64,000 nt of DNA from Murimonas intestini (GCF_024622195.1 NZ_JANKBI010000009.1:124001-188000); one strand, 5' to 3'. Shown: positions 32,496 through 41,965, counted from the stretch's first letter. The notes: generated from the letters alone by a model not told the origin. A program made the numbers and translations.

Positions 32496-34208
32496 TTAGA
32501 AAGCATGGTTCCCTGCCACTAAAGCTTCAGTTACCGCCATCACCTCATCGAGTGCAGCTTTTTTCTGTATCCTCTTATCTCTTGTCACAATTTCGCAGCA
32601 GCCTTCCTTCATATTCCGCGGGCTGACTATGACCCTCACAGGCACTCCCAGCAGGTCAGCCTCTGAGAACATCACACCTGCGCTGATGCTCCTGTCATCA
32701 TATATCACCTCAATGCCGGCATTTGTCATCTCTTCATAGAGCCTGTCTGCATATTCCTTTACCTCTCTGTTGTCAGGCCTTACGCAGCACAGATGGACCT
32801 GCCAGGGCGCTATTGCCGCAGGCCAGACAGGTCCGTATTCATCATGGTGTGCCTCGCAGACAGATGCCGCCAGACGCCCTATGCCGATGCCATAACAGCC
32901 CATCACAGGATAATGCTCTTTCCCTTCTTTATCCAGATACTTCATTTCCATGCTTTCTGTATATTTTTTACCCAGCTGAAATATATTTCCAACCTCTATC
33001 CCTCTGGATATTTTTATTGAGTGTTTTTTGCATTCCGGACAGATACCATTCTCTTTTATTTTTGCAAAATCATGGTACACCGCATCAGGACAGTCCCGCT
33101 CCATACACAGTCCTGTGTAATGATGCTCCTCTGTATTCCCTCCGCAGGACAGATTGCAGCCGCCCCTCAATGAGTCATCATACAGCACTGTAAAATCTCC
33201 GTCTAAATGATAAGGTCCGATATATCCCGGATGAAGACCGCTGTCCTCCGTGATATCCGCTGGCCGTATCTCATCCCCTAACCAGTTCCTCACCTTTGTC
33301 TCATTGACTTCCAGGTCCCCTCTTATGAACAGGACTACGAGCCTGCCATCTGAGCATTTCTGATAGACTACTGCCTTGCATGACTTCTCCCTGCTGCTCT
33401 TAAGAAATTCGCATACCTCCTCTATCGTATGGATGTCAGGAGTATAGACAAGACTAAGTTCCTTAAATGGCTCGCTCTCGTTCCTTATAATGCTTGCGGC
33501 GCTCTCCACATTTGACTTATACCCGCATTCTTCACACACTGCAATGGAATCCTCCCCTGCCGGAGTGAGCAGCATGAATTCATGTGAAAGGCTCCCTCCC
33601 ATCATTCCTGAATCAGAGGCAACTGCTATAGTTTCAGGGATCCCTGCCCTTTCAAATATCCTTTCATAAGCCCTGAAGCATTTCTCATAATATTCCTCCA
33701 TATCCTCCTGGGAGGTGTGGAAAGAATATGCATCCTTCATAGTAAATTCTCTGACACGGATAAGTCCCGCCCTTGGCCTGGCCTCATCTCTGAACTTAGT
33801 CTGGATCTGATATATCATAAAAGGATATTTTGCATAGCTTTTTCCATACTCCCGGACAAGCTGCACAGCCGCCTCCTCATGGGTCATCCCCAGAACCATC
33901 CGGCTTTCGTTTCTGTCCTCAAACCGCAGCAGTTCACTGCCCACACTGTCATATCTGCCTGACTCCTCCCACAGAGAGGCCGGAAGAGCTACAGGAAACT
34001 GTACCTCCTGTCCGTCGATGGCTTCCATCTCCTCCCTGATAATGCCCTCAATTTTTCTGCATACTCTTCTCAGAGGCGTATACTGAGAATAGATCCCATT
34101 CGCCACATACTTCATATATCCACCTCTCACCATGAGTGCATGGCTGTCAATACTGCAGTCTGAAGGCCTCTCCTTAAAACGTTCACCTACCAGTTTCTCA
34201 ATCTTCAT
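32496..34208 (-). CDS. proS: Proline--tRNA ligase
   Basis: A 570-residue class II synthetase of the bacterial type with an editing domain. Motif 2 (KFRDEARPRAGLIRVREFTM) and motif 3 (GCYGIGIGRLAAS) flank a ~180-residue INS editing domain that clears Ala-tRNA(Pro). The C-terminal anticodon-binding domain begins WQVHLCCVRPD. The start MKIEKLVGERF at 34208 is preceded by AAAGGAGA. Expression is controlled by a T-box leader sensing uncharged tRNA. A palindromic repeat sits between the T-box terminator and the start codon. Confidence 0.96.
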   Translation of the reverse strand: MKIEKLVGERFKERPSDCSIDSHALMVRGGYMKYVANGIYSQYTPLRRVCRKIEGIIREEMEAIDGQEVQFPVALPASLWEESGRYDSVGSELLRFEDRNESRMVLGMTHEEAAVQLVREYGKSYAKYPFMIYQIQTKFRDEARPRAGLIRVREFTMKDAYSFHTSQEDMEEYYEKCFRAYERIFERAGIPETIAVASDSGMMGGSLSHEFMLLTPAGEDSIAVCEECGYKSNVESAASIIRNESEPFKELSLVYTPDIHTIEEVCEFLKSSREKSCKAVVYQKCSDGRLVVLFIRGDLEVNETKVRNWLGDEIRPADITEDSGLHPGYIGPYHLDGDFTVLYDDSLRGGCNLSCGGNTEEHHYTGLCMERDCPDAVYHDFAKIKENGICPECKKHSIKISRGIEVGNIFQLGKKYTESMEMKYLDKEGKEHYPVMGCYGIGIGRLAASVCEAHHDEYGPVWPAAIAPWQVHLCCVRPDNREVKEYADRLYEEMTNAGIEVIYDDRSISAGVMFSEADLLGVPVRVIVSPRNMKEGCCEIVTRDKRIQKKAALDEVMAVTEALVAGNHAF

Positions 34209-34242
34209 TTTTACATTCTCCTTTCTTTTCAGGTAAAAAATG

Positions 34243-34269
34243 GTTACTATTCACGGAGTGAACAGTAAA
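34243..34269. repeat. Dispersed palindromic repeat, copy 7
   Basis: GTTACTATTCACGGAGTGAA then CAGTAAA differs from the 27-bp core at three positions. It lies in the proS leader between the T-box terminator and the coding region. Confidence 0.78.
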
Positions 34270-34550
34270 AAAAAATGCCCTAAACCGGTATGAAACCAGT
34301 TTAGGGCGAATATCTCAATATCCGTGTTACCACCTAAATTCAGAGACTTATCTCTGCTCTCGCGGGTACGGGGCGCACGCGCCTGATACCTTTTCCCTGT
34401 AACGGTGGAAATCCGTCAGCTCCTACTTATCTCTGTTCGGCCTGAGGCTCAAAGACCGGTTCAGTTCCCTTCCCATAAAGCCTCGCACCTGCCGGCTTCT
34501 CTCTGGATGTTCCAGGATCCTACTATCTCTTATCAATGCCTTTTACTGTT
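34267..34550 (-). promoter_or_regulatory. T-box leader of proS
   Basis: The minus strand contains the T-box signature AATTTAGGTGGTAACACGG (34322-34340) and then a terminator, GCCCTAAAC/GTTTAGGGC with TTTTTTTTT (34267-34307). Stem I elements lie upstream (AGAGA, GGTGCGAGG, AGAGATAAGTAGG at 34400-34540). Uncharged tRNA-Pro should stabilise the antiterminator and allow proS transcription. I could not fix the specifier codon with confidence. Confidence 0.93.
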
Positions 34551-34556
34551 TAACGA

Positions 34557-34585
34557 ATCTTATCACACTTCAATGATAAAGTCAA
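34557..34585 (-). promoter_or_regulatory. Promoter of the T-box/proS transcript
   Basis: Minus strand TTGACT, 17 bases, TAAGAT. The -35 box overlaps the last codons of the upstream C-type-lectin gene. Confidence 0.75.
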
Positions 34586-35727
34586 TTCCCCGGCTGCTCT
34601 GTTTCCATAAGAAAACCTATCTTACCGGCATAATACTGGCTTACATCATCAGGCGCATCATTCCACACCCACTCGTCATCCACATAGTACATGACAAGAT
34701 AATGCTCCAGGCCCTGGTCATTATTCGGCTCACCCGGCGCCCATTTGGAGTACGTAAATTCATCCCCGTTTGACCATTTAAAGGTTCCGCCGGTGCTCAG
34801 ATTCTCTGCGCCCAGCCATACTACCTTGACCGTGGGATCTTTGGCGATCTCAGCCTCTGCCATTTTCTGCTCTTCCTCCGACGTTACTGATGCCAGATAT
34901 CCTCCATGCTCCTGGCAGTATTTAAGCGCCTCTGACCATGTATAATCACCCTTTACAAGCGTATAGCTGCGGACAGTTTTCTCCGTTTCCGTCTGGGCCG
35001 CTGTCTCTGTCTGTTTCTGTGCCTCCGTCTGCTTCTGTGTCTCTGGCTGTTTCTGCTGGTCTGTCTGCTGTGTTTCAGACTGCGGCGGCTTTACAGCCTG
35101 GGTCTGTGCCTGCGCGGGCTTCTCTGTCTGCGCCTGCTTTTTCGTCTCCTGCTGCTTCACCGACTCTGTCTGTCCCCTGCTCTCTGTTTCTTTTTCTGAC
35201 TGTTTTCCGTCACTCTCCAGCTGTCCGCTTATCTGCTTTTCTGCCGGGGCAGATTCATTTTGATTCTTAACTATTAAAAAGATTCCGGCCGCGATACTGA
35301 CGATCAGAAGCACGATAAGGATACTTAAGACTATCACAAGCCCCGTATTCTTTCCCGGCCCTTTCCCTGAGGGGCCTCCCTGCTGCCTCCCGCCTGGGCT
35401 TCCGCCTGCATTTCCTCCGGGACGGCCTCCGCCGTAGACCGGAGGCACATTTCCGTATGGACCTCCCGACGGTCCGTTATAAGGTCGGTCTCCCTGAGGC
35501 CCTCTGTACGCCTGGCCTCCGGGACGGTTTCCTGGTGCATTCACCCGGCCTCCGGGGCGGCCTTCTGGTGTATTTGCCTGACCTCCAGGGCGGTCTTCTG
35601 GTATATTCATCTGACCGCCGTTCTGGGCATATCCCGGTCCCCTGACAGGTGTCTGGACCGGTTCCCCGCAATTAGGACAGAATTTACCGCCCTCCTCTAT
35701 CTTTGTGCCGCATTTTTTGCAAAACAT
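34582..35727 (-). CDS. Zinc-ribbon membrane-anchored protein with C-type lectin domain
   Basis: A 381-residue protein. Residues 1-22 are a zinc ribbon (CKKCGTKIEEGGKFCPNC), ~25-125 a Pro/Gly-rich tract with repeats of the form PGGQANTPEGR, ~129-152 a membrane helix, ~155-255 a Gln/Lys/Thr-rich linker, and ~258-381 a C-type lectin-like domain. The lectin domain contains WSEALKYCQEHGGYLASVTS, WLGAEN, the calcium/sugar motif EPNND and the WND motif in EWVWNDAP. So the zinc ribbon is probably cytosolic and the lectin domain exported. EPN implies mannose-type binding in animal lectins; bacterial ligands are unknown. Confidence 0.86.
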   Translation of the reverse strand: MFCKKCGTKIEEGGKFCPNCGEPVQTPVRGPGYAQNGGQMNIPEDRPGGQANTPEGRPGGRVNAPGNRPGGQAYRGPQGDRPYNGPSGGPYGNVPPVYGGGRPGGNAGGSPGGRQQGGPSGKGPGKNTGLVIVLSILIVLLIVSIAAGIFLIVKNQNESAPAEKQISGQLESDGKQSEKETESRGQTESVKQQETKKQAQTEKPAQAQTQAVKPPQSETQQTDQQKQPETQKQTEAQKQTETAAQTETEKTVRSYTLVKGDYTWSEALKYCQEHGGYLASVTSEEEQKMAEAEIAKDPTVKVVWLGAENLSTGGTFKWSNGDEFTYSKWAPGEPNNDQGLEHYLVMYYVDDEWVWNDAPDDVSQYYAGKIGFLMETEQPGN

Positions 35728-35773
35728 ACTGAACCCTCACTTTCTCACTCCCGCGTCTGCGCTCACATGTCTT

Positions 35774-38041
35774 CTAAAATAATACTCCCTGCAGGATACT
35801 CTCTACATTCTCATCCAGCAGGCTGAAGTTTCCGTCTTCCGTATAGAGCTTAAGGTCCCCTGCCAGATCTTTGGAGCTGTAGTCAGACAATACAGCTAAC
35901 CCTGTGCCGGGCAGCTCCAGATACATATGTACGTCCTCAGCTATGGTCTTTATCTCTGTTCCGTCATAGCTTTTCATTACTCCGCGCTGCTTTTCTTCAT
36001 TGTAATCAGATGCATATACCACCGACAGTGCCTCAGAGAGAGGTCTGGGGGAATATTTGTAGACATCTGTATCTATCTTTTTCCCGTCGCACCAGAGATC
36101 TCCTTTGGAATTATTTTCATCCTTTATGTAGTACATGCTCCCGTTCAGTATACATGAAAGATAAGTCACATTCTGATCTACTTCCGCAATATTTAATGTC
36201 CCATCCTCCTGGATGTCTATCCTGACCAGCTTAGGTATGATATTCTCCTCATTGTGCAGCAATACTCCGGCTATCCCTGTCTCCTCCTCAAAGCTGGACT
36301 GGTAGATGCCAAATCCGGGCGCAATGGCAGTTACATCCCTGCCTGCTGTCGCACAGACAGCAGTATTTTCAAATACAGCTGTTTCTATAGCTGATTCAGC
36401 CTCCGCAAAATCCTGAAAATCTGAAAGCTTCAGTTTCTTCTCTGACGGCGGCTTTATGCTCTCATATATGATACCCTTATTCCAGCCCGGATAATCAAGA
36501 CTGCCATTAAAATTCTCTTCAATAACACCCGCTTCTCCGTCCCCATAAAAACAGAGCTGCCTCTTCTCTATACTTATATCTAAACTGTTCAGCTGTTCTC
36601 TCAGCTTATCCCTGGCTGTCTTCTCTTCATAAGCTTCCACTGCCTTCTGATATGCCTCTTCATCAGGCACGTAAACCTTCTTATTGCTTCCGCTTGACTT
36701 CTCCGTCTTCTGTATCTGGAAATCTTCCTGGGCCGGATAGCTCAAAATCTCATCTGACGCCTTCATGTCATCATCAACGAAGGCTGTCCAGTCCATGTTG
36801 TCATCAGACGGCTCCTTCATATAATAAAATGTCTCAAGATTTTCATCTCCGGGCCGGGCACTTTGTACATCCGAATCAACTTTGATTCTTTCCTGTCCTC
36901 CCCTCTGAAGATACAGAACCTTATCCCTCAGGTAGATAAAACTTCTCATATCTTCAGAATATCCTGCCAGGGTTGCCTCAGAAGCTATCTTTTCATTTTC
37001 AGCCTCTTTCTCCGTCAGCGCCCTCACATACAGATCACCCTCTACTGCCGCATCCGTATTATGTACATTCTGTATCCATGTCACCATCGTACCGCTCTTG
37101 TTTACCTTGAAATCATATACACCGGCGGCAAGCTTTTCTTTTTCTTCTCCGTCCTTCAGGTACAGGGCCTTGTCTTCTCCCCCCGTATAAACGATCCTGC
37201 CGTCCGGGAGCAGCTCATACACAGTCACTTCATCTGCAATATATTCCACATCACCTGTATCAAGACTGCGCCTGCACAGTTCAAATGAATAATCGACCGT
37301 GTCAGATTTTTTATCAGGATAATAGATATATGAATGATCTTCTGAATATCTGATCCTGTTTTTCACAAGATATCCTGAGATGCCTCCCACATCATAGGAA
37401 ATGCTTGACATTTCCAGATCATAAAATTCTTTTTCCGGCTCTTTTTGGGAGGCGTCAATTGCCCATGCCTCGCCGCCCTTTGTATAAAGTACCTGGCCGT
37501 ATCTTCCTGCTGACGGTCCATCGCTCAGCAGCATCCAGCCTGCAATGCCTCCCGCTGCCAGCAAAACTGCTGCTGCACCGATCATTGCTTTTTTCTTCTT
37601 TCCCTGCCAGATCTTTTGCGGCCTGACAGTACTTTCGTCATCCACATGAAGTATTCCCTCATCAGGCACAGGCACTATCCCCGGCTCCGTCCGCACATCC
37701 TCCTCAGGAGACTCATCCCTGTCCTTCCCGTGCCGGCCCAGTTTTTTCACCTTAAGGATTCCAGCCTGCCTGGCCTTTTTCTTCGGCACACCGCCGCCTG
37801 ACGCATTCCCCCAGTCATATCCGCATGCCATCTCCTGCTCGCCCTCGTTCCCGCCGTCAACAGGCCTGCCGCAGTTGGGGCAGAACTGGGCGTCCGCCCT
37901 TAATATCCTTCCGCAGTTAATACAGAACCTCTTTTCCCCGTCACCGGCTGTCCCTAAATCTTCTGACTCGACCCTCCAGCCGCAGCTGCCGCAAAATACA
38001 TCATCCGGTGCCAGTTCCTTACCACATTGTTTGCATACCAT
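35774..38041 (-). CDS. Double zinc-ribbon membrane protein with large exported domain
   Basis: A 755-residue protein. Two zinc ribbons (CKQCGKELAPDDVFCGSC and CINCGRILRADAQFCPNC) are followed by a basic linker, a membrane helix near residues 150-172 (AMIGAAAVLLAAGGIAGWML) and a ~580-residue exported part. The exported part has repeated short beta segments of the type VLYTKGGEAWAID, RSFIYLRDKVLYLQ and LSVVYASDYNE, suggesting a beta-propeller-like fold built of 40-60-residue blades. It follows the helicase gene and precedes the lectin gene, both on the same strand. Function unknown; the shared architecture with the lectin protein suggests a family of surface sensors or adhesins. Confidence 0.8.
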   Translation of the reverse strand: MVCKQCGKELAPDDVFCGSCGWRVESEDLGTAGDGEKRFCINCGRILRADAQFCPNCGRPVDGGNEGEQEMACGYDWGNASGGGVPKKKARQAGILKVKKLGRHGKDRDESPEEDVRTEPGIVPVPDEGILHVDDESTVRPQKIWQGKKKKAMIGAAAVLLAAGGIAGWMLLSDGPSAGRYGQVLYTKGGEAWAIDASQKEPEKEFYDLEMSSISYDVGGISGYLVKNRIRYSEDHSYIYYPDKKSDTVDYSFELCRRSLDTGDVEYIADEVTVYELLPDGRIVYTGGEDKALYLKDGEEKEKLAAGVYDFKVNKSGTMVTWIQNVHNTDAAVEGDLYVRALTEKEAENEKIASEATLAGYSEDMRSFIYLRDKVLYLQRGGQERIKVDSDVQSARPGDENLETFYYMKEPSDDNMDWTAFVDDDMKASDEILSYPAQEDFQIQKTEKSSGSNKKVYVPDEEAYQKAVEAYEEKTARDKLREQLNSLDISIEKRQLCFYGDGEAGVIEENFNGSLDYPGWNKGIIYESIKPPSEKKLKLSDFQDFAEAESAIETAVFENTAVCATAGRDVTAIAPGFGIYQSSFEEETGIAGVLLHNEENIIPKLVRIDIQEDGTLNIAEVDQNVTYLSCILNGSMYYIKDENNSKGDLWCDGKKIDTDVYKYSPRPLSEALSVVYASDYNEEKQRGVMKSYDGTEIKTIAEDVHMYLELPGTGLAVLSDYSSKDLAGDLKLYTEDGNFSLLDENVESILQGVLF

Positions 38042-38121
38042 GATATCTTCCTCCCATCTGTGGTATATACGCAGCGACATGCTGCATATTACATACAGTA
38101 TAGCTACTCTCAACCCCCCGG

Positions 38122-40470
38122 TCAAGAATCTTGTTCTCTCGCACTCCAGAAATTTTGCAGCTTATCCTCCAGGCTTCTTAAAGTACATACATCATAATCA
38201 GACCATTCTACAGGAAACATCTGCAGATATTCCCACTGGAGGAATCTGTCGTCCAGCAGCAGTATTACCCCTTCATCCTCCTGGGTCCTTATCACCCTGC
38301 CCGCGGACTGGAGCACCTTGTTCATTCCGGGATACCTGTAAGCATAGTCAAACCCGTCCATCTCCCTTGAGTCATAATAGTTCTTCAGAATCTCTCTCTC
38401 ATTGCATATCTGAGGGAGGCCTGTCCCCACTACCATCGCTCCTATAAGCCGGTCCTTTTTCAGATCTATCCCTTCGCCAAAAATGCCGCCCATCACACAA
38501 AAGCCCACAAGGCCTTCCGGATTGTCCTCCTCAAATGCCCCCAGAAATTCTTCTCTCTCCCTCTCATCCATCCTGCTGTTCTGGCAGATAGCCCTCACAT
38601 CTCCCCTGATCTCCTCAAAGCTCTCCGCCACATCCTCCAGCATCTTATAGGAAGGAAAGAAGGCCAGATAATTTCCCTTCTTTAATTCCACTGTCCTTTT
38701 GATATATGCCGCCGCTTTATCATATTCTCTTTTTCCCCGCCTCGTGTACTTGCTGCTGATATCATTTCCAATCAAAAGCAGCTTGCGTGACGGGTCAAAT
38801 GGTGATTTTGCATAAATCGTGTAATCATCCGTCCTGGTGCTCAGCAGCCTGATATAGTATTGTATGGGAAGAAGCGTTGCGGAGAAAAATACTGTACCCC
38901 TCCCTTTATCCAGAAATTCTGCCAGGTTTACAGCAGGATTTACGCAGAACAGCTTCAGCTTGAATCTGCCCGAGTTCTCCATCTCCGAATATATCACATA
39001 GTTCTCATCCAGCCTTTCGTGGATATCCAGAAAAGTCCTCACAGCAAAATAGAGGTTCAGCACCAGTTCGTGTACATCCCCCCGGTCTTCCTCCAGAAAT
39101 TTTTCCATCTCTCCCGCCACATTCATCAGGCTGAGTGCAAAATTCCCCACATTATCAAGCAGGCTGTAAGCCGTACACTCTCTCTTTAAATCCAGCAGAT
39201 AATCATTGCATTTGGTGAGGTATTTCTCCAGCTTCCTGCTGTAAGGCTTGACAGCTCTGCGCACCTCCAGTATATCTTCTTTATATATGACAGCGCTGTA
39301 CATCTCTCTGCCCCGCTCTACCAGATTATGTGCCTCATCTATCAAAAACAGATAGTCGCCTTTCACACCGTCCCCAAAAAATCTTTTCAGATGTGCCCTT
39401 GGGTCAAAAACATAGTTATAATCACAGATCACCGCATCTGTCCAGAGTGACACATCCAGCCCCATCTCGAACGGACATACCTGCCACTTTTCGCTCTGGG
39501 CAAGAAGAGATTCTCTTGTAAAATCATCAGTCGTTCCCAATATCTCAAAGACTGCGTCATTTACCCTGTCATAATGACCTTTTGCGTATGGACATGCATC
39601 AGGATTACACTCTGTCTCTTCCATGGGGCAGATCTTTTCTTTTGCTGTCAGGGTCGCCACCTTATACTTAAGTCCCTGCTCCCTGAGCATGGCGAATGCC
39701 TCCTGCGCCACTGTTCTGGTTATCGTCTTGGCTGTCAGGTAGAAGATCTTCTCTCCCAGTCCTTCCCCCACTGCCTTTACCGCCGGAAATATTGTTGAGA
39801 TTGTTTTTCCTACTCCGGTAGGAGCCTCTATAAAAAGTTTCTTTTTCCGCGCTATCGTCCTGTAGACAGCTGCTGCCAGCTCCTTCTGCCCCTCTCTGTA
39901 CTCAAACGGAAATTCTACCTGAGTGATGGATTCCTGTCTGATCTTCTTCCAGCCAGCCGAAAACATGCACCACTTTTCATATTCCTGCATCAGCTTTTCA
40001 AACCACTGCTCTAACTCTGCATAAGTATACTTCTGTTTAAAACGCCTGATGTCTTCTGTTTCCATGTTGCAGTATGTCATCTGGACAGCTATCTCTTCCA
40101 GTTCCTTCTCTTTTGCATAAATGTATGCATAACACTTTGCCTGGGCCAGATGCACATCCACCGGTCCTTCCAGATAGGCCAGATCACGGAATATCCCCTT
40201 TATCTCATCGATCATCGTTCCGTCCGCATCTTCCTGGATCCCGTCCGCTCTTCCCTCTACAACAATTACAATATCCCTGCATGGATACTTCAGGCTCAGG
40301 CTAACCTCGGCCCTGTAATTCGAACCCATCTGCCCCTGGATCTTCCGGTGGAGCCGGCTTCCAAGCTGCATGGCCTCTTTATCCGCCATCGTCCCCCTGC
40401 GGTTATCTATATCTCCGGAACGCAGTATAAATTCCACAAGACTGCGCACAGATATTCTAATCTCTTCCAT
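38122..40470 (-). CDS. XPD/DinG-type DNA helicase with N-terminal RecB-like nuclease domain
   Basis: A 782-residue superfamily 2 helicase. Residues ~1-190 form a PD-(D/E)XK nuclease domain: His in GSRLHRKIQ, Asp in VEGRADGI and the E-I-K of TMIDEIKG. The helicase follows: Walker A EAPTGVGKTIST near 217, iron-sulfur cysteines in ICPMEETECNPDACPYAKG plus WQVCPFE, DEAH in LIDEAHNLVERG near 378, and a C-terminal motor with GRVIRTQED. This family is seen in Clostridia as an uncharacterised Rad3-related enzyme; a role in DNA repair is inferred. It has its own start and is followed by the zinc-ribbon genes. Confidence 0.87.
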   Translation of the reverse strand: MEEIRISVRSLVEFILRSGDIDNRRGTMADKEAMQLGSRLHRKIQGQMGSNYRAEVSLSLKYPCRDIVIVVEGRADGIQEDADGTMIDEIKGIFRDLAYLEGPVDVHLAQAKCYAYIYAKEKELEEIAVQMTYCNMETEDIRRFKQKYTYAELEQWFEKLMQEYEKWCMFSAGWKKIRQESITQVEFPFEYREGQKELAAAVYRTIARKKKLFIEAPTGVGKTISTIFPAVKAVGEGLGEKIFYLTAKTITRTVAQEAFAMLREQGLKYKVATLTAKEKICPMEETECNPDACPYAKGHYDRVNDAVFEILGTTDDFTRESLLAQSEKWQVCPFEMGLDVSLWTDAVICDYNYVFDPRAHLKRFFGDGVKGDYLFLIDEAHNLVERGREMYSAVIYKEDILEVRRAVKPYSRKLEKYLTKCNDYLLDLKRECTAYSLLDNVGNFALSLMNVAGEMEKFLEEDRGDVHELVLNLYFAVRTFLDIHERLDENYVIYSEMENSGRFKLKLFCVNPAVNLAEFLDKGRGTVFFSATLLPIQYYIRLLSTRTDDYTIYAKSPFDPSRKLLLIGNDISSKYTRRGKREYDKAAAYIKRTVELKKGNYLAFFPSYKMLEDVAESFEEIRGDVRAICQNSRMDEREREEFLGAFEEDNPEGLVGFCVMGGIFGEGIDLKKDRLIGAMVVGTGLPQICNEREILKNYYDSREMDGFDYAYRYPGMNKVLQSAGRVIRTQEDEGVILLLDDRFLQWEYLQMFPVEWSDYDVCTLRSLEDKLQNFWSAREQDS

Positions 40471-40550
40471 TCCGGCCTGTCTCCCTTTTCCGCTTTTCTA
40501 TAGTCCCCAATATCTTCTCAAAACATAAGTTCTGCCACTATCATAACACA

Positions 40551-40579
40551 AAAAAAGGATGCTGTAAAATACAGCACCC
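40551..40579 (-). terminator. Terminator downstream of HPr-like gene
   Basis: Minus strand GGGTGCTGTATTTTACAGCATCC is followed by TTTTTT (GGATGCTGT/ACAGCACCC with one mismatch). Confidence 0.78.
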
Positions 40580-40604
40580 TCATTTTGTGAGCAGTTATCA
40601 ACTC

Positions 40605-40631
40605 GTTACTGGTCACGGAGTGAACAGTAAC
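40605..40631. repeat. Dispersed palindromic repeat, copy 8
   Basis: Identical in all 27 bases to the cores at 4556-4582 and 6954-6980. It lies downstream of the HPr-like gene. Confidence 0.88.
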
Positions 40632-40674
40632 ATCAGCTCCGTATCTGTTACCCTTATCTTCCTTACGTACTTAG

Positions 40675-40902
40675 TCATGACGCAGAATATTTGTCTAAGA
40701 TATTCTCAAACTTCATATCATCGCCGCCATATTTTACGGTCAGTACTTTTGTTAAATCTAAACTCAATACGCCCAGGATAGATTTTGCGTCAATTATCAC
40801 CCGGTTATAAAATACGTCGATATCGAAATCGCACTGACCGGCAGTCTGAACAAACTCTTTCACATCATTGATCTCTGTGAGTTTAATCTTCCTTTCTGAC
40901 AT
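40675..40902 (-). CDS. HPr-like protein lacking the active-site histidine (Crh-like)
   Basis: A 75-residue protein with the HPr fold: an IKLTEINDVKEFVQTAGQ front part and DIDVFYNRVIIDAKSILGVL followed by SLDLTKVLTV. HPr normally has G-I-H-A-R-P around the phosphorylated His15; here that region has no histidine, so it cannot pass phosphate in the sugar PTS. The K-S-I-L-G-V segment that carries regulatory Ser46 is intact. This combination is that of Crh, a regulator of carbon catabolite repression. The start at 40902 follows AAGGGG; no other PTS genes are nearby. Confidence 0.82.
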   Translation of the reverse strand: MSERKIKLTEINDVKEFVQTAGQCDFDIDVFYNRVIIDAKSILGVLSLDLTKVLTVKYGGDDMKFENILDKYSAS

Positions 40903-41185
40903 GTTAATCACCCCTTCTGTTCTAAATTAGTTTCAGCCATAATTTTATGTTGTTCCGATTATGCCACTTCTAAATACATTTGTCAAATATTGCATTTTTC
41001 GCCATATTTTTCATTTAGGGGTGTTTTCTTATGCGTTCTGTACATTTTTGTATTTTTATAAATACATTCTTTATAAAAATTTTCGTTTCCGCTTACTGAG
41101 CCGCTTCTGAATACTTGACAAAGATTGCACTGTAAGAAAAAATATTTGGTAGGTTTTTCAAAAATATTTTCGCCGCATTCTGCTC

Positions 41186-41965
41186 TCAGGCTTCTTTATC
41201 ATCCCACTCAGTCATATCTTTCCTGTATCTGAGCGGCAGAAGCTGCTGCTGAAGTCTGGCGTTTTTCCGCTCCTCGATACCGATCGTCCTGTGGAATACC
41301 TTCCAGAGCTTTCTGTATCTCAACTCATTTTCAGAAATATCATTTATCATTTCCTTGTCAGGCACCTCACCTGAGATGAGCATCCACGGCCTGTTTGCCG
41401 CATGTGCAAGAAACATCTGATGGGTCTTGTCATAAATCAGGAAATCTTCCAGCGGAAACCTGTCTGAAAAATGATCACCAATCAGCGGGAGCACCTTATT
41501 CTCCGGTTCTATCTGCGCAAAAAGCACCTTGTTTTTTAATTCAGAGAAACGCAGGAAGCCTGTAAACTGATGAGCCTCATGTCCTGCCCTCCTGGAGCAC
41601 TCAAATACACGCCGCACAGAATAATTGCTCAGATTCTGCATGATATTCTCTCCGTCAGGCATATACAGCCCCATGACGACAGTTCTGTAGATATGCTCTG
41701 CCTTATCCTTCTCACGTGACAATGTGGCATTATATATCTGTTCATACACATCCGCCTTCAGCTTCCTCCTGATCGTGGCCGCCACCTTCCCTGCTTTGAC
41801 ACCGTCCGTCTCCACCCGCCTGTACTCGGAAAATAACTCCATATCATACTCTCTTCCAGCCTCCAGCTTCACATTCCTGTGCCCCACTCTGCTGTCCCAG
41901 GCATCATAAATGCCTGTAAAAATACCATCTGTACTGTCCTCACATTGAAAGACTACCTTTCCCAT
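41186..41965 (-). CDS. TIGR03915-type putative DNA repair protein (DUF4130)
   Basis: A 259-residue protein of the DUF4130 family, always found beside the radical SAM partner described next. It begins VVFQCEDSTDGIFTGIYDAW and has ARRAGHEAHQFTGFLRFSEL in the middle, both typical of the family. Its activity is not established; association with DNA repair or base modification rests on the pairing. Its ATG shares one base with the partner's stop codon (TGATG), so translation is coupled. Confidence 0.88.
   Translation of the reverse strand: MGKVVFQCEDSTDGIFTGIYDAWDSRVGHRNVKLEAGREYDMELFSEYRRVETDGVKAGKVAATIRRKLKADVYEQIYNATLSREKDKAEHIYRTVVMGLYMPDGENIMQNLSNYSVRRVFECSRRAGHEAHQFTGFLRFSELKNKVLFAQIEPENKVLPLIGDHFSDRFPLEDFLIYDKTHQMFLAHAANRPWMLISGEVPDKEMINDISENELRYRKLWKVFHRTIGIEERKNARLQQQLLPLRYRKDMTEWDDKEA

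Noticed and set aside
34400..34550. Exact specifier codon of the proS T-box
   Set aside because: Stem I could not be folded with certainty by eye, so no specifier is claimed although a proline codon is expected.
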